A stretch of 33,824 nt of DNA from Methanolapillus africanus (GCF_032714475.1 NZ_JAWDKD010000034.1:1-33824); one strand, 5' to 3'. Shown: positions 1-9,600, numbered from the stretch's first letter. Program-made: numbers and translations. Notes: generated by a model not told the origin, from the letters alone.

Positions 1-112
1 CATAGCGGCGGGGAAACTCCTGTACCCATACCGAACACAGAAGATAAGCCCGCCGGCGTTCCTTACTGTACTGAAGTGTGCGAGCCTTCGGGAAATCTGG
101 ATCGCTGCCAAA
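1..112 (+). rRNA. 5S ribosomal RNA, 3' part
   Basis: The sequence begins inside a 5S rRNA: CATAGCGGCGGGGAAACTCC, then the conserved CCGAACACAGAAGATAAGCC block at 31-50 and the GCGAGCCTTCGGGAAA hairpin near 80-95. These are the loop B/C and helix IV/V signatures of archaeal 5S. About ten 5' bases lie outside the window. The 3' end is estimated near 110-113 from the closing helix. A short palindrome AAAGGCCTTT (110-119) followed by a T/A-rich run probably ends the rRNA transcript. The rest of the rRNA operon presumably lies to the left, which is inference. Confidence 0.93.
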
Positions 113-119
113 GGCCTTT

Positions 120-496
120 CTTTATATAATTTTAAACTTCTTGAAGTAATTTGGTAATTTCCTGTAGCTACCTTTTTTGAACTAATTATCATGCGATACC
201 TCAGGTCACGTTTCTAATTGCGAGTTTCATGAGAAAATATTTGCTCATTGTCTTTTTTTGGGGGGCGCAGCGAGCGCGACGAAGAATCAGGTATCAGTTT
301 GAAGATGTATTTTTTGAAGTGGACAACAGGTTTTGTTAAAAATAGGCTGTTCACAACCGAAACGCAAAATCAGACGCCTTTGGCGTCTGATTTTTGCGGA
401 TTTCATTAACTGAAACGGATTAGGTTGGCAACTGATCGGAATCCATCAATATCGAATAGATAATATTTTTATTCCGTTCCCCCTTTTAGTATTCCT
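120..496. other. Intergenic stretch with one long hairpin
   Basis: No gene is visible here. It holds a G-run and CGAGCGCGACG patch near 261-283 and the hairpin at 363-398. An AT-rich TATA-like element (AATATTTTTATT, about 463-474) lies about 28 bases before the pepQ-like start codon. Confidence 0.6.
363..398. repeat. Long hairpin, related to the composite repeat hairpins
   Basis: The arms CGCAAAATCAGACGCC (363-378) and GGCGTCTGATTTTTGCG (382-398) pair around a TTT loop with one extra T. The first 15 bases match the left hairpin of the composite repeat at 17354-17389. No tandem units or GC-rich outer arms are seen here, so it may be a solo hairpin of the same family. A terminator role is possible but it lacks a trailing T-run. 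Confidence 0.7.
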
Positions 497-1684
497 ATGC
501 AATCATTCTCAACAAAAACAAAATTACCGGATATTTCCGGAATTCTTCAAAAAGAAGGCGCTGACGGATATCTGATGCACGGAAACATTCATGATGCCGA
601 TATCTACTATGCCACACATTTTCTGGCGTCAGATTCTTTTTCCTATTTGCTTTGTGCCGACAGCGAAGTATTGTTGGTTTCGGATATGGAAAAAGGACGG
701 GCTGACATTGAATCCCGTGTTTCGAATGAAAACATTTTGATGACGTCTGATTTTAATTACCGGGAAAAAGCAAAAGAACTCAAAAACGGAACTTTGGCTT
801 ACGCTGCGGTTTTAAAAGAAATGCTGGATCGGAAAAACGTCAAAACGATTGCCGTTTCGTATGATTTTCCGGCTTATTATTTTGATCAGCTTCGGAAAAA
901 TTTCGACGTCGTTCTCATTAAAACGCCGTTTGAAAAAAACCGTACGGTCAAATCGGATTTTGAAGTCAGCTGTATCGAACAATCTCAGAATGCAGCCGAA
1001 AAAGCTATGGAGGCAGCTGTTTCAATGATTCGCCGCAGCGCTCCGAATGAATCCGGCGCTTTGGTTTTAGACAACGAAATTTTAACCGGAGAGCGGGTTT
1101 TGCAGGAAATTGACCGAACACTTCTTGAAAACGGCTGCGTCGGCGATGAAACGATTGTTTCCTGCGGCGAAGACAGCGCCAATCCGCACGGAAAAACGCT
1201 CGGAACGCTTTTTGCGAATCAACCGATTGTTATTGATATTTTCCCGCAGAACAAGCAAAGCCGTTATTTTGGCGATATGACGCGGACGGTTATTAAAGGG
1301 GAAGCGTTGCCGGAGCTTCAAAAAATGTATGAGGCGGTTCGCGGCGCCCAGGAAGCCGGCGTCCAAACGGCCAAACCGGGCGCGTCTTGCAAAGATGTTC
1401 ACAACACCGTTTGCGATTATTTGGAAAATTCCGGATTTCATACGTACCGGAGCGGATCCAAAGTCGGATTTATTCACACGACCGGGCACGGTGTCGGTCT
1501 TGACATTCACGAAATGCCGAACGTTTCCGAAAATGATTATGTTTTGGAACCCGGGAACGTTATTACGGTTGAACCGGGGCTTTATTATCCAGGAATCGGC
1601 GGCATCCGCATTGAAGACACCGTTGTCATTACAAAAAATGGTTGCCGGAATTTGAACCGGATGGAAAAAAGATTTGAAGTTTAA
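497..1684 (+). CDS. M24 family Xaa-Pro-type aminopeptidase
   Basis: A 395-residue M24 metallopeptidase with creatinase fold, likely a cytoplasmic Xaa-Pro aminopeptidase or dipeptidase that cleaves N-terminal residues or dipeptides next to proline. Residues 1-155 form the N-terminal creatinase-like domain and 165-395 the pita-bread catalytic domain. All five expected metal ligands are visible: D247 in VIDIFPQ, D260 in FGDMTRT, H331 in TTGHGVGLDIHE, E359 in VEPGLYYPG and E373 in IRIEDT. The start ATG has no clear ribosome binding site, and a TATA-like box lies about 28 bases upstream, so the transcript may be leaderless (inference). It is followed after 26 bases by map, another M24 enzyme, suggesting a small peptide-processing operon. 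The exact substrate (PepP versus PepQ type) cannot be decided here. Confidence 0.9.
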   Translation: MQSFSTKTKLPDISGILQKEGADGYLMHGNIHDADIYYATHFLASDSFSYLLCADSEVLLVSDMEKGRADIESRVSNENILMTSDFNYREKAKELKNGTLAYAAVLKEMLDRKNVKTIAVSYDFPAYYFDQLRKNFDVVLIKTPFEKNRTVKSDFEVSCIEQSQNAAEKAMEAAVSMIRRSAPNESGALVLDNEILTGERVLQEIDRTLLENGCVGDETIVSCGEDSANPHGKTLGTLFANQPIVIDIFPQNKQSRYFGDMTRTVIKGEALPELQKMYEAVRGAQEAGVQTAKPGASCKDVHNTVCDYLENSGFHTYRSGSKVGFIHTTGHGVGLDIHEMPNVSENDYVLEPGNVITVEPGLYYPGIGGIRIEDTVVITKNGCRNLNRMEKRFEV

Positions 1685-1710
1685 TTGTTATCACTCAATA
1701 AGGCGTTATT

Positions 1711-2616
1711 ATGATTTCTCATACAAAAAAATTAAAGAATACGGAAGAAACTTTGGAAAAATACCGCGCGGCCGGAAAGATTCACCAGCAGGTGATGAAG
1801 GACGCGCGGGAAAAAATCAAAGTCGGGATGTCCATTTACGAATATGCGGTCTACATCGACCAACGCATTATCGAACTTGGCGGTCTTTCGGCTTTTCCGG
1901 TGAATATTTCCATGAACGCGGACGCCGCGCACGACACGCCGCTTTTTGAAGATACGCGGATTTTCGGTCAAGACGTCATCAAAATCGATGTCGGCATTCA
2001 CGTGGATGGTTACATTGCGGACGGCGCAATGACGATTGATTTGTCCGGCAAACAGTCGGCTTTGGTGAAAGCCAGCGAGGAGGCCTTGAAAGCGGCCATC
2101 GATACGGCAAAAGCCGGCGCCACAACCAACCAAATCGGCGGCGCCGTTGAAGATACAATTACAGCATTGGGATTTCAGCCGATTCGAAATTTGATGGGTC
2201 ACGGATTGTCGCAATACGTTGCGCACGATGAACCTTCCGTTCCGAATTGCCGGTTCCAGCGCGATTTTTCCTTGAGCGCCGGCGATACGATTGCCATTGA
2301 ACCGTTTGCAACAGATGGAATCGGTTACGTCGACAATGGAAGCATCAAAGAAATTTATTCCCGCGTTTCCAGAAAACAAACGCGGCTTCCGATGGTTCGA
2401 AAAGTTTTGGATCAAATCGACGCTTACAACGGGCTTCCCTTTGCAAAGCGCTGGCTTGAGGGCGAAAAATTAGATTTTGCTTTGAACCAATTGGAACGCG
2501 ACGGCATCATTACCAGCTATCCGGTTCTGGTTGAAGTATCCGGCGGACTTGTTTCTCAGGCGGAGCACACGCTGATTATTACGGAAGACGGCTGTGAAGT
2601 CACAACAAGAGATTGA
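1711..2616 (+). CDS. map: Methionine aminopeptidase, type II (archaeal)
   Basis: A 301-residue enzyme that removes the initiator methionine from nascent proteins. The length fits archaeal MetAP2, which has an inserted helical subdomain (about residues 210-275). The catalytic set is complete: H74 in AAHDTP, D93 in KIDVGIHVDG, D104 in IADGAMTID, H164 in MGHGLSQY, E197 in IAIEPFA and E285 in SQAEHTL. ATG at 1711 is preceded by a weak AAGGCG. The gene lies 26 bases after the other M24 peptidase and about 60 bases before the DUF1805 gene. No anomaly is seen. Confidence 0.95.
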   Translation: MISHTKKLKNTEETLEKYRAAGKIHQQVMKDAREKIKVGMSIYEYAVYIDQRIIELGGLSAFPVNISMNADAAHDTPLFEDTRIFGQDVIKIDVGIHVDGYIADGAMTIDLSGKQSALVKASEEALKAAIDTAKAGATTNQIGGAVEDTITALGFQPIRNLMGHGLSQYVAHDEPSVPNCRFQRDFSLSAGDTIAIEPFATDGIGYVDNGSIKEIYSRVSRKQTRLPMVRKVLDQIDAYNGLPFAKRWLEGEKLDFALNQLERDGIITSYPVLVEVSGGLVSQAEHTLIITEDGCEVTTRD

Positions 2617-2679
2617 TTTTTATTCATTTTTAAGATTGGTTTTTCAGATTGAAATATTGAATTGATTTTAGGTGGTTGA

Positions 2680-3006
2680 ATGGTATTTGTTTCATCTCGA
2701 ATCGTTTTTGGTGAAAACGCTTTTACCGAAAAAATTGTGGTCGAAGACCGGGAATTTGAGGGTTTCTCGATTGCTGTCGACGTGGCGCCTTTTTTGCTCA
2801 TCCGTTCCAAAGACGGTTGCGTGTTAGGCTGCGGCTTTTTGGATATTGCGGCGGCCGACGCTCTCAATTCTTGTGCGGTCAAAGTCAAAGGCGTGAAAAC
2901 GTTTGATGATATGATGACGGCCAAAGTGGTCGAGGTCAGCAAAGCGGCCAAAAAGAAAGGCATCAGCATCGGAATGACCGGAAAAGCGGCGCTTTTGAGA
3001 TTTTAA
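2680..3006 (+). CDS. DUF1805 (YunC-like) protein
   Basis: A 108-residue protein with the DUF1805/YunC pattern: a core CGFLDIAAADAL (about 49-60), then VKGVKTFDDMM and the block AKVVEVSKAAKKKGI ending in GMTGKAAL. It is common in methanogens and Bacilli and its biochemical role is unknown to me. It is preceded by TTTTAGGTGGTTGA, where AGGTGG is a good ribosome binding site for ATG 2680. There are no membrane segments. It probably belongs to the same plus-strand unit as map and the DUF167 gene 54 bases downstream. The family assignment is from memory of its motif. Confidence 0.8.
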   Translation: MVFVSSRIVFGENAFTEKIVVEDREFEGFSIAVDVAPFLLIRSKDGCVLGCGFLDIAAADALNSCAVKVKGVKTFDDMMTAKVVEVSKAAKKKGISIGMTGKAALLRF

Positions 3007-3060
3007 GAACATGTGTGCACACAAATGCATGCAAATTAAGGAAGATGGGGTGAAGGGTGT

Positions 3061-3390
3061 ATGTCGTTTTCAGATGCTGTTTCTGTTCGCCAGTCTTCTG
3101 TTTTTTTGGATATCGAAGTGACGCCGGGTTCCAAAATTGTTTTGGTTCCGAGCGGTTACAACGAGTGGCGAAAACGCATTGAAGTGAAATTGTCGGAAAA
3201 CGCTCAAAAAGGAAAAGCAAACGATCAATTGCTGTCGGAAATTGCCAAATTTTTCGATATTTCCCGCACGCAAGTCTCTCTTGAAAACGGGGCGACCAAT
3301 TCTAAAAAAACAATTCGGATCGATGGCGTTTCCGAAGAAACCGTTTGCCGGGTTTTAGAAAAAGCGTTGGCGGCAATAGAAAAATGTTAA
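3061..3390 (+). CDS. DUF167 (YggU-like) protein
   Basis: A 109-residue protein matching the DUF167/YggU family. The diagnostic features are a hydrophobic strand followed by LSENAQKGKANDQLLSEIAKFF (residues about 41-62; the GKAN block is the family hallmark), then VSLENGATNSKKTIRIDG, equivalent to the conserved G-x-x-S-x-x-K motif. The function of the family is unresolved; an RNA or nucleotide link has only been guessed from structure. The ATG at 3061 follows GGGGTGAAGGGTGT, which supplies a ribosome binding site. It closes the run of small conserved genes before the radical SAM gene. Confidence 0.85.
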   Translation: MSFSDAVSVRQSSVFLDIEVTPGSKIVLVPSGYNEWRKRIEVKLSENAQKGKANDQLLSEIAKFFDISRTQVSLENGATNSKKTIRIDGVSEETVCRVLEKALAAIEKC

Positions 3391-3441
3391 ACTCAATTTT
3401 GCATGTAACATTTTACCTTTTTTAAAAAACTGCAAAATCCA

Positions 3442-3454
3442 ATATTTAAAATAT
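3442..3454 (+). promoter_or_regulatory. TATA-like box of the radical SAM gene
   Basis: ATATTTAAAATAT is centred about 29 bases upstream of ATG 3477, the usual archaeal spacing from TATA box to start site. There is no ribosome binding site before that ATG. This suggests transcription starting at or next to the start codon, that is, a leaderless mRNA. Confidence 0.45.
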
Positions 3455-3476
3455 CAACGATTTCTATTCATTGTCT

Positions 3477-4250
3477 ATGCAAGCAAATATTGGCGGCATT
3501 GTTCCGCTTTCGACGGTGGATTGGCACGGCCGTTCTTCAATCGTTCTTTTTTTTAACGGCTGCCCATTTCGCTGTCCTTATTGCCACAATTTTAATCTGA
3601 TTGATCAAAAAAATTCGGTCGATTTGGATTTGGTTCGAAAACGAATATCTGAGTCCAAACCTTTCATCTCGGCCGTTGTTTTTTTGGGCGGCGAACCGCT
3701 TTTGCAATCGGAAGAAGTCGCGGAAATCGCCAAAATTGCCAAAGAAAAAGATCTCTTGGTCGGAATTCATACAAACGGTTACTTCCCGGATGCGGTTTTA
3801 TCTTTGATTGAGAATGGGTTGGCCGACAAATTTTTTGTTGATATTAAAGCGCCCTTTGAATCCGATTTCTATTTGAAAGTGACCGGCGTCAAAGCGGATG
3901 AAAAATTTGGCGAAAAGATGATCGCCAACATTCAGAAGTCGTTGAAAATCATTGACGCGTCAAAAGTGGCTCTGGAAGTCAAAACAACGGTTTTTCCGGA
4001 TTTGGTTGGCAGTGAGGAAGACATTGAAAAAATTGCGTCCTGGCTTGACCAAAATATTGTCAATCAGCAAAAATTGGCGTATGTTATTCAACAAGGAAAC
4101 GGCAGGAATGCGCCGGGTCCGGTTTTACAGAATTCAAGATTTTTTGAACCGGCTGAAATGGACAAACTGGCGGAAACGGCCGGGTCGGTTTTGAAAGCGC
4201 CGATTATGACGCGAACGGAAGAAGAAGGTCAAAAAGAGTACAGATTTTAA
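3477..4250 (+). CDS. Radical SAM activating enzyme, NrdG-like (archaeal)
   Basis: A 257-residue radical SAM protein resembling the activating component of anaerobic ribonucleoside-triphosphate reductase. The [4Fe-4S] motif C29-x3-C33-x2-C36 is in GCPFRCPYCHNF, and VFLGGEPLL supplies the GGEP motif for SAM binding. Such enzymes generate a glycyl radical on the partner reductase. The reductase itself is not in this window, so the partner is inferred. An in-frame TTG lies two codons earlier, but ATG 3477 is preferred since the TATA-like box at 3442-3454 places the start there. A related pyruvate-formate-lyase activase cannot be excluded. Confidence 0.85.
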   Translation: MQANIGGIVPLSTVDWHGRSSIVLFFNGCPFRCPYCHNFNLIDQKNSVDLDLVRKRISESKPFISAVVFLGGEPLLQSEEVAEIAKIAKEKDLLVGIHTNGYFPDAVLSLIENGLADKFFVDIKAPFESDFYLKVTGVKADEKFGEKMIANIQKSLKIIDASKVALEVKTTVFPDLVGSEEDIEKIASWLDQNIVNQQKLAYVIQQGNGRNAPGPVLQNSRFFEPAEMDKLAETAGSVLKAPIMTRTEEEGQKEYRF

Positions 4251-5084
4251 CTGTCTGATTCAAAACGTTCATTTATCGTACAATCTCAAAAATCTTATGA
4301 ATATACTGGTAAATCGAATCAATCTTTTAATATTGGTGCCGGCCGATTATATTTTTTAAATATATTATGTATTTATTAAATGTATTATTATAATTGAAAT
4401 CGACCGCCATTTCTATTGGAAAAACAATATCGGTGGATGAGTTCAATCGGGTTTGCAGTTTAACGAAAGGATATATACCATTAGACCTTTTTATGCTTTG
4501 CATCCCGTCAAAAACGAAATGTATTTACCCTTTTCAAACCCCAAAACAGCTCAACCCCGTCAAAAACGAAAAAAACTGTTTTTTGAAAAGAGAATATATG
4601 AAAAACGAGTCGCCTATATCTAAACTCTAAAATGTCATCTTTGACAAACACCTCAAAACGAATACAAAACCAACCTTAACAACCAAACGAAAACGAAAAA
4701 AACGAAAATGAATCAGCAAAAATCCAATATGGAGTATAGGAACACTTTGCTGTCATTTGCGACGGGAAACAAAATGAATTTGTTCGTTCGGTCGAAATAA
4801 CCACCAAAAAGAGAACAGCCGAAAAGTGAAATTCAAAAAATTTCAAAGAACAAATTTGAACATGATGATTGTGCCGTCTATCAATTCCGATATTCGGCAC
4901 AAGCATGCTCCATAGATTAAATTAATAAATAATTTTGTAATTCACGATTCTCATTAATCAATTTACCAATTCAACATACTATTCATCAACTTACCAGTTC
5001 ATCAACCAGTTCATCAACTCATACGGTTCATTCCACTCATCCGTTCAATCCAATCTCATTCATTACGAGTTCTTTCAGAACGCA

Positions 5085-5097
5085 ATATATATATAAA
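5085..5097 (+). promoter_or_regulatory. TATA box upstream of thiL
   Basis: ATATATATATAAA is the clearest TATA element before thiL. A start site about 25 bases downstream would give a leader of roughly 100 bases before ATG 5221. Confidence 0.5.
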
Positions 5098-5108
5098 ACA
5101 AAATACCT

Positions 5109-5140
5109 ATGTAAACCCTCGAAAGTTGCTGTGTTTACAT
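5109..5140. promoter_or_regulatory. Inverted repeat ATGTAAAC-N16-GTTTACAT
   Basis: Two perfect 8-base arms lie just downstream of the TATA box, across the expected transcription start of thiL. It could be an operator for a dimeric regulator or a leader stem. A second stem follows, TTTTAAGCCG (5159-5168) with CGGTTTAAAA (5174-5183). Confidence 0.4.
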
Positions 5141-5220
5141 TATTCGTCTCACACATGGTTTTAAGCCGGTTGGCGGTTTAAAAAACGTGTTCTTTTTATC
5201 CTCAATTTCCGGTGATTCGC

Positions 5221-6417
5221 ATGAAACCCTCTGCTTCAGATTCCGATGGCCGAAAAATCACCGAAAAAGAACTCATTGACGTTTTTTCTGACGTTTTTCG
5301 TTTTTCAAAGAAGCCGATTTTATCCGGCTCCGAATTTGATGATTGTGCAGCCGTCCGTTTCTCATTTTTTACATCCGTTCTCGGTTCCGATTCGGACAAC
5401 GCAGATCTTCTTCGTTCAACATCGCTTCTTTTCAGTACCGACACCGTTCACCGGAAATCAGATTTTCCGCCCTCAATGTCGCCTTGGCAAATCGGGTGGA
5501 TGTCGGCTGCTGTTAATTTAAGTGATATTGCAGGGATGGGCGGAAAACCTGTCGCGTTTTTGGTCTCGATTGGTCTTTCGGCTGACTTTTCTTTGAACGA
5601 CGCCCGCGAATTGGCGCTCGGCATCAACGACTGCGTTTCCATGTTTGGCGCTGAAGTCATCGGCGGCGACACGGAATTTCACGACGAACTCACAATTACC
5701 GGGACCGTCATCGGCGTTTCCGAAAACAAACATGTTCTTTACAGAAACGGCGCCAAACCCGGCGATTTGCTTTGCGTCACGGGTTTTGCCGGCTCAGCCG
5801 GCGTTGCGCTCGACCTTCTTCTCAACGATCCCTCTTTTCAAAAGGCCGGCGTCAGCATAAACAGCGTTTCTCCGGCGTTTTTAAAGAATTTAACAGAGCC
5901 GTACCCGCGTGTTTTTGAAGGACGCGCCTTATCAAAAACCGGCGCCGTCACATCTATGATGGACACAAGCGACGGCCTGGCGGCTTCGGTGCACGAGCTT
6001 TCGGAAAGATCCTGCGTCGGTTTTGTTGTTGACGCCGAAAAAGTGCCGACGGAAGGCGAAGCGTTTCAAATTTTATCCCAAGTCTGTCCGACGGCTGATT
6101 CGGCCAAGCAAGCGCTTTTTGAAAAAGCGCTTTACACAGGCGGCGACTATGAGCTTTTGTTCACCGTTTCCCCTGACAAACTAAAGGCAGTTGAGGCGGC
6201 TTTTGAACAACTGAATCAACAATTAAACCAACAATTAAGCCGGCAATCAAATCAAAAAGACGGCGGCAAAGCGTTTAAATCGGGCAAATCCCCGAGCCGG
6301 TTCACCGTCATCGGCGAAGCGACAAAAGACAAATCCGTTCTTTTGAAAACAGAATCAAAAGGACAAATTCAACTCATCTCTCTTTTAAAAAAAGGGTATG
6401 ATCAATTTGACAAATGA
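5221..6417 (+). CDS. thiL: Thiamine-monophosphate kinase
   Basis: A 398-residue ATP-dependent kinase that phosphorylates thiamine monophosphate to thiamine pyrophosphate. It has the AIRS/PurM-like fold with the expected acidic and glycine motifs: D40-D41 in SEFDDCAAV, D74 in STDTVH, NLSDIAGMGGKP (100-110), GGDTEFHDEL (148-157), MDTSDGLAAS (247-256) and GGDYELLF (307-314). It is longer than typical ThiL (about 320-340) because of an N-terminal extension and a Gln/Asn-rich insert (about 330-356) between the last motif and the C-terminal strand. A GTG three codons earlier is in frame, but its GGTGA is better read as the ribosome binding site for ATG 5221. No other thiamine genes are adjacent. 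Confidence 0.93.
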   Translation: MKPSASDSDGRKITEKELIDVFSDVFRFSKKPILSGSEFDDCAAVRFSFFTSVLGSDSDNADLLRSTSLLFSTDTVHRKSDFPPSMSPWQIGWMSAAVNLSDIAGMGGKPVAFLVSIGLSADFSLNDARELALGINDCVSMFGAEVIGGDTEFHDELTITGTVIGVSENKHVLYRNGAKPGDLLCVTGFAGSAGVALDLLLNDPSFQKAGVSINSVSPAFLKNLTEPYPRVFEGRALSKTGAVTSMMDTSDGLAASVHELSERSCVGFVVDAEKVPTEGEAFQILSQVCPTADSAKQALFEKALYTGGDYELLFTVSPDKLKAVEAAFEQLNQQLNQQLSRQSNQKDGGKAFKSGKSPSRFTVIGEATKDKSVLLKTESKGQIQLISLLKKGYDQFDK

Positions 6418-6566
6418 AATGCGTCTCTATCTATTGTCAAAATAATATATAATTTCAAGAACGAGAAACTTAAATATCAATGAGACAGAATAACTTACAT
6501 TTATAAGTGGTCAGACAGTCAAACTTTTGTCACCATTATTTAAATTTTATTAAAAATATAAATAGT

Positions 6567-6580
6567 AAAATATATAAAAC
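6567..6580 (+). promoter_or_regulatory. S-layer gene promoter (TATA) and strong RBS
   Basis: AAAATATATAAAAC is a textbook archaeal TATA box. It is followed 42 bases later by GGAGG (6622-6626), seven bases before ATG 6634. This is the strongest ribosome binding site in the window, as expected for an abundant envelope protein. Confidence 0.6.
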
Positions 6581-6633
6581 AAAGAGGTTTTATAAAAAAT
6601 TACTGCTCATAAATCAAAAATGGAGGAACGACA

Positions 6634-9600
6634 ATGAATAAAATGATATTTAAAGTACTGATTGCGCTTTTAGTCATGTTTGCCATGATTGGCGCGGCCA
6701 GTGCTGCGGTTGGAAATTTAACGCTGGATAGCGTTAATGGCACTTCTGGCGCTTATAATATGACATGGAAATGGGATGGCGGTGGCAATACCTATAGTGT
6801 TTCTATTAACGGTACACCCGATGCATCTTTCGATCCAACAAAGAGCGTATACACATTGGAAAACATCAATTTGAGTGAAGATTACGTCATTCTTGTGACA
6901 GATACAACAGATTCTGATACGAATACTTCCACAAACAAAGCGTTGGATATTTCAGCTACAACTCTTGAATCAACATCTGCTACAAATGATACAGTATACA
7001 AATTAGTAACAAATCCGACATCAACTTTCCAAGTTTATGGATCGTCTTGGGCAAATTATGATGATTCGACCGGTATCTCTGGAAGCACATCAGCTTCCAC
7101 AACTGTTAATTACAGGTTGACAGATGCAGGTGGAAACCTTAGTGTTAATCAAAGTGTAGATTTCCCCGTTCTCGGTTCAATTTCTTCAGTAAACAGTACC
7201 GACGCTGGAAATAGCAGCAAGCATAATATCAGCTGGACAATCTCTGACTTTAATGGTTGGAATCATGTTGAATACAGTGTTTATGAAAACACAACTCCCG
7301 GAACATTGATTTTAGATAACCAAACATTGGCTTCTTCGTCTGACAAAATTAATGTTTCAAATTTGGAATCCGGAAAAACATATGTTCTTCAAGCACACGG
7401 TGTTACATCCTCAGGTACGATGGGAGCAACTACACCGGTTGGTTACAGTTTGTTAGTGACAAATGAAGTAACTCTTGCAGCAGCAGCAACTCCGCTTTTC
7501 CCGTCTGACGGTGCCGGAACAACAGGGTTTGATGGAAATAATACTTCCATTAACATTACCGGTCAATTCAATACCAACATGGTGGTGAATGCGACAACTT
7601 TGGTTAACTGTAGTTTCGAATGGACTTTAAACAATTCTTCAAGCACAGTTGAAACTAAAAATAATGTAACAGACAGTAAAACCGATAACTTTACATGGAC
7701 GCCCAATGCAACCGGAAAATATACTTTAAAATTGGTTGTTAAGGAAGTTGCCAACAACTCAAACAACCAAACATTAACTTGGAATATCACGGTAACAGAA
7801 CGTGATACTGGAAACCGAGTTTGGACGCCCGATTTGCCGGATGATAAGTATATTTGGGATGCACGCAGTTTCTCCGGATTTTATTATAATTTAGATACCG
7901 GTGAAGGCGATGAAAAAATGACAATTTACAATATCAGCCGTTCAATCAGCAAGGGTGATATTGAGTACATAACAACGCCATCTGTAACCAATTTTTCTTA
8001 TTCGGGTTGGAATACTTACAATGTTGTTGGTTTCATGGGTGACAAATACTTTGCCGGTTATGATAACACCAGTTTGATGAGCAGCGGCTATTTGTCGAAA
8101 GTTTTGATTGACAGCGATGAAAAAATCAACGCGAACATGGGTCAATATATTCCTCTTGAAGAGGGATACTCACTCAAAGTCAGTCAAGTTGACGTCAATG
8201 GTAACAAAGTGTTGCTGGTCCTTGAAAAAGATGGAAAAGAAATCGTTACGAGCCCGGTTGCTGGTGGTGCTGATTTTGAATATGAGAAAAAAATCGGTGG
8301 TAACAACACAGTTATAGTTAAAGCTCACGTCGATTCTGTTTTCCAAGGAACAGAAAGCTCCCTTGTCACTGTGAGAGGTCTCTTCCAGATTTCAGACAAT
8401 TTGACGAAACTTGAAAGCGGAACCAAGATTGACAAAATGGAAATTACAAATGTCGGTTCTACTCAAATTGAAATGAAAAATCATGAATCCGTCAGTTTGA
8501 GTGCCGGTTCAAATATCACATTGATGGGTAAAATGAAAATTGAAGTTGCTGATGACAGCTCCCAGTTGCGGTTTGCGCCCTACATTGAATACACAGAACC
8601 TGGCAAATATGAAATCAGAGGAACAGTTTCAGATTATGGAACGGCTGGTTATGATATCAATCAATGGACTCCGAGAAACTTTGAAGGCTTCTATTATGAT
8701 ATTGACGACAACGATTTCAACACAGAATCCATCACTGTCAGTGGTGTCAGCAACTCCAGCCGAACCATCGCTAAAGGAAATTTGACCTATAAATCAGAAG
8801 CTGTTCAAACAGAGTTCAATCATACAGCATGGCAAAAATATTATGTTGTTGGATTTATGGGGGAGAAGTACTTCGCCGGTTACAACGACACCAGTTTGCT
8901 GAACAGCGGCTATTTATCTAAGGTTTTGATTGATGACGATGATAAAAGAAACGCCAACATGGGTCAATATATTCCCCTTGAGGACGGTTACTCTATTAAA
9001 GTCAGTCAAGTTGATGTGAATGGTAACAAGGCTTTGCTCGTCCTTGAAAAGAATGGAAAAGAAATTGTTTCAAGTCCGGTTTCAGGCGGCGGCGATTTCG
9101 AATATGAGAAAAAGATTGGCAACAACAATACAGTTATCATCAAAGCTCACGTCGATTCTGTTTTCCAAGGAACTGAAAGTTCTATCGTTGTCATAAAAGG
9201 TCTTTTCCAGATCTCAGACAACGTCACAAAACTTGACGACAGCGCACGATATGGAAAGATGGAAGTGTCTTCCCACTCCGGTGGAATCGAACTCGTCAAC
9301 CGCGATACCGTCGGTCTTTCGTCCGGCAACACCGTCGACTTCATGACGGTCGGCAACACGACCATGTCTTTCAAGGTCGGCGACAACTCGACTCTCCGGT
9401 ATGCACCGATTGTGATTCGCGAAGTCGGATCCAACGCTTCTTTGGAAGTCAAAGCTTCACCGAATCCGGTGACTGTCGGCAAAGCCGTGAACATTACGGT
9501 TTCCGACCGCGGAACAACGCTTGAAGGCGCCACGGTCATTGCCAACGGAACCACCGTCGGAACCACCAATTCGTCCGGTATGATTTCCTACACGCCAAAC

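Larger units (their letters stand above)
4251..5220. other. Nearly 1 kb without a convincing gene
   Basis: No open frame here has a family match or a good start site. Visible structure: two copies of CCCGTCAAAAACGAAA (4504-4519 and 4556-4571), a hairpin with arms TTGTGCCG/CGGCACAA (4869-4902), three copies of TTCATCAAC between 4982 and 5018, and a strong TATA box ATATATATATAAA (5085-5097) followed by two inverted repeats that belong to the thiL leader. The sequence is very AT-rich with many A-runs, and may be decayed DNA. Confidence 0.55.

Noticed and set aside
4394..4630. 78-residue plus-strand frame in the gene-poor stretch
   Set aside because: Low-complexity Lys/Asn-rich translation without ribosome binding site or family match, and it spans a direct repeat.
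4858..4902. Possible C/D box RNA (ATGATGA near 4861)
   Set aside because: No CTGA D box at the right distance and no C'/D' pair; only a hairpin is present.
5109..5210. TPP riboswitch upstream of thiL
   Set aside because: The conserved CTGAGA and the second conserved pyrophosphate-sensing block are absent.
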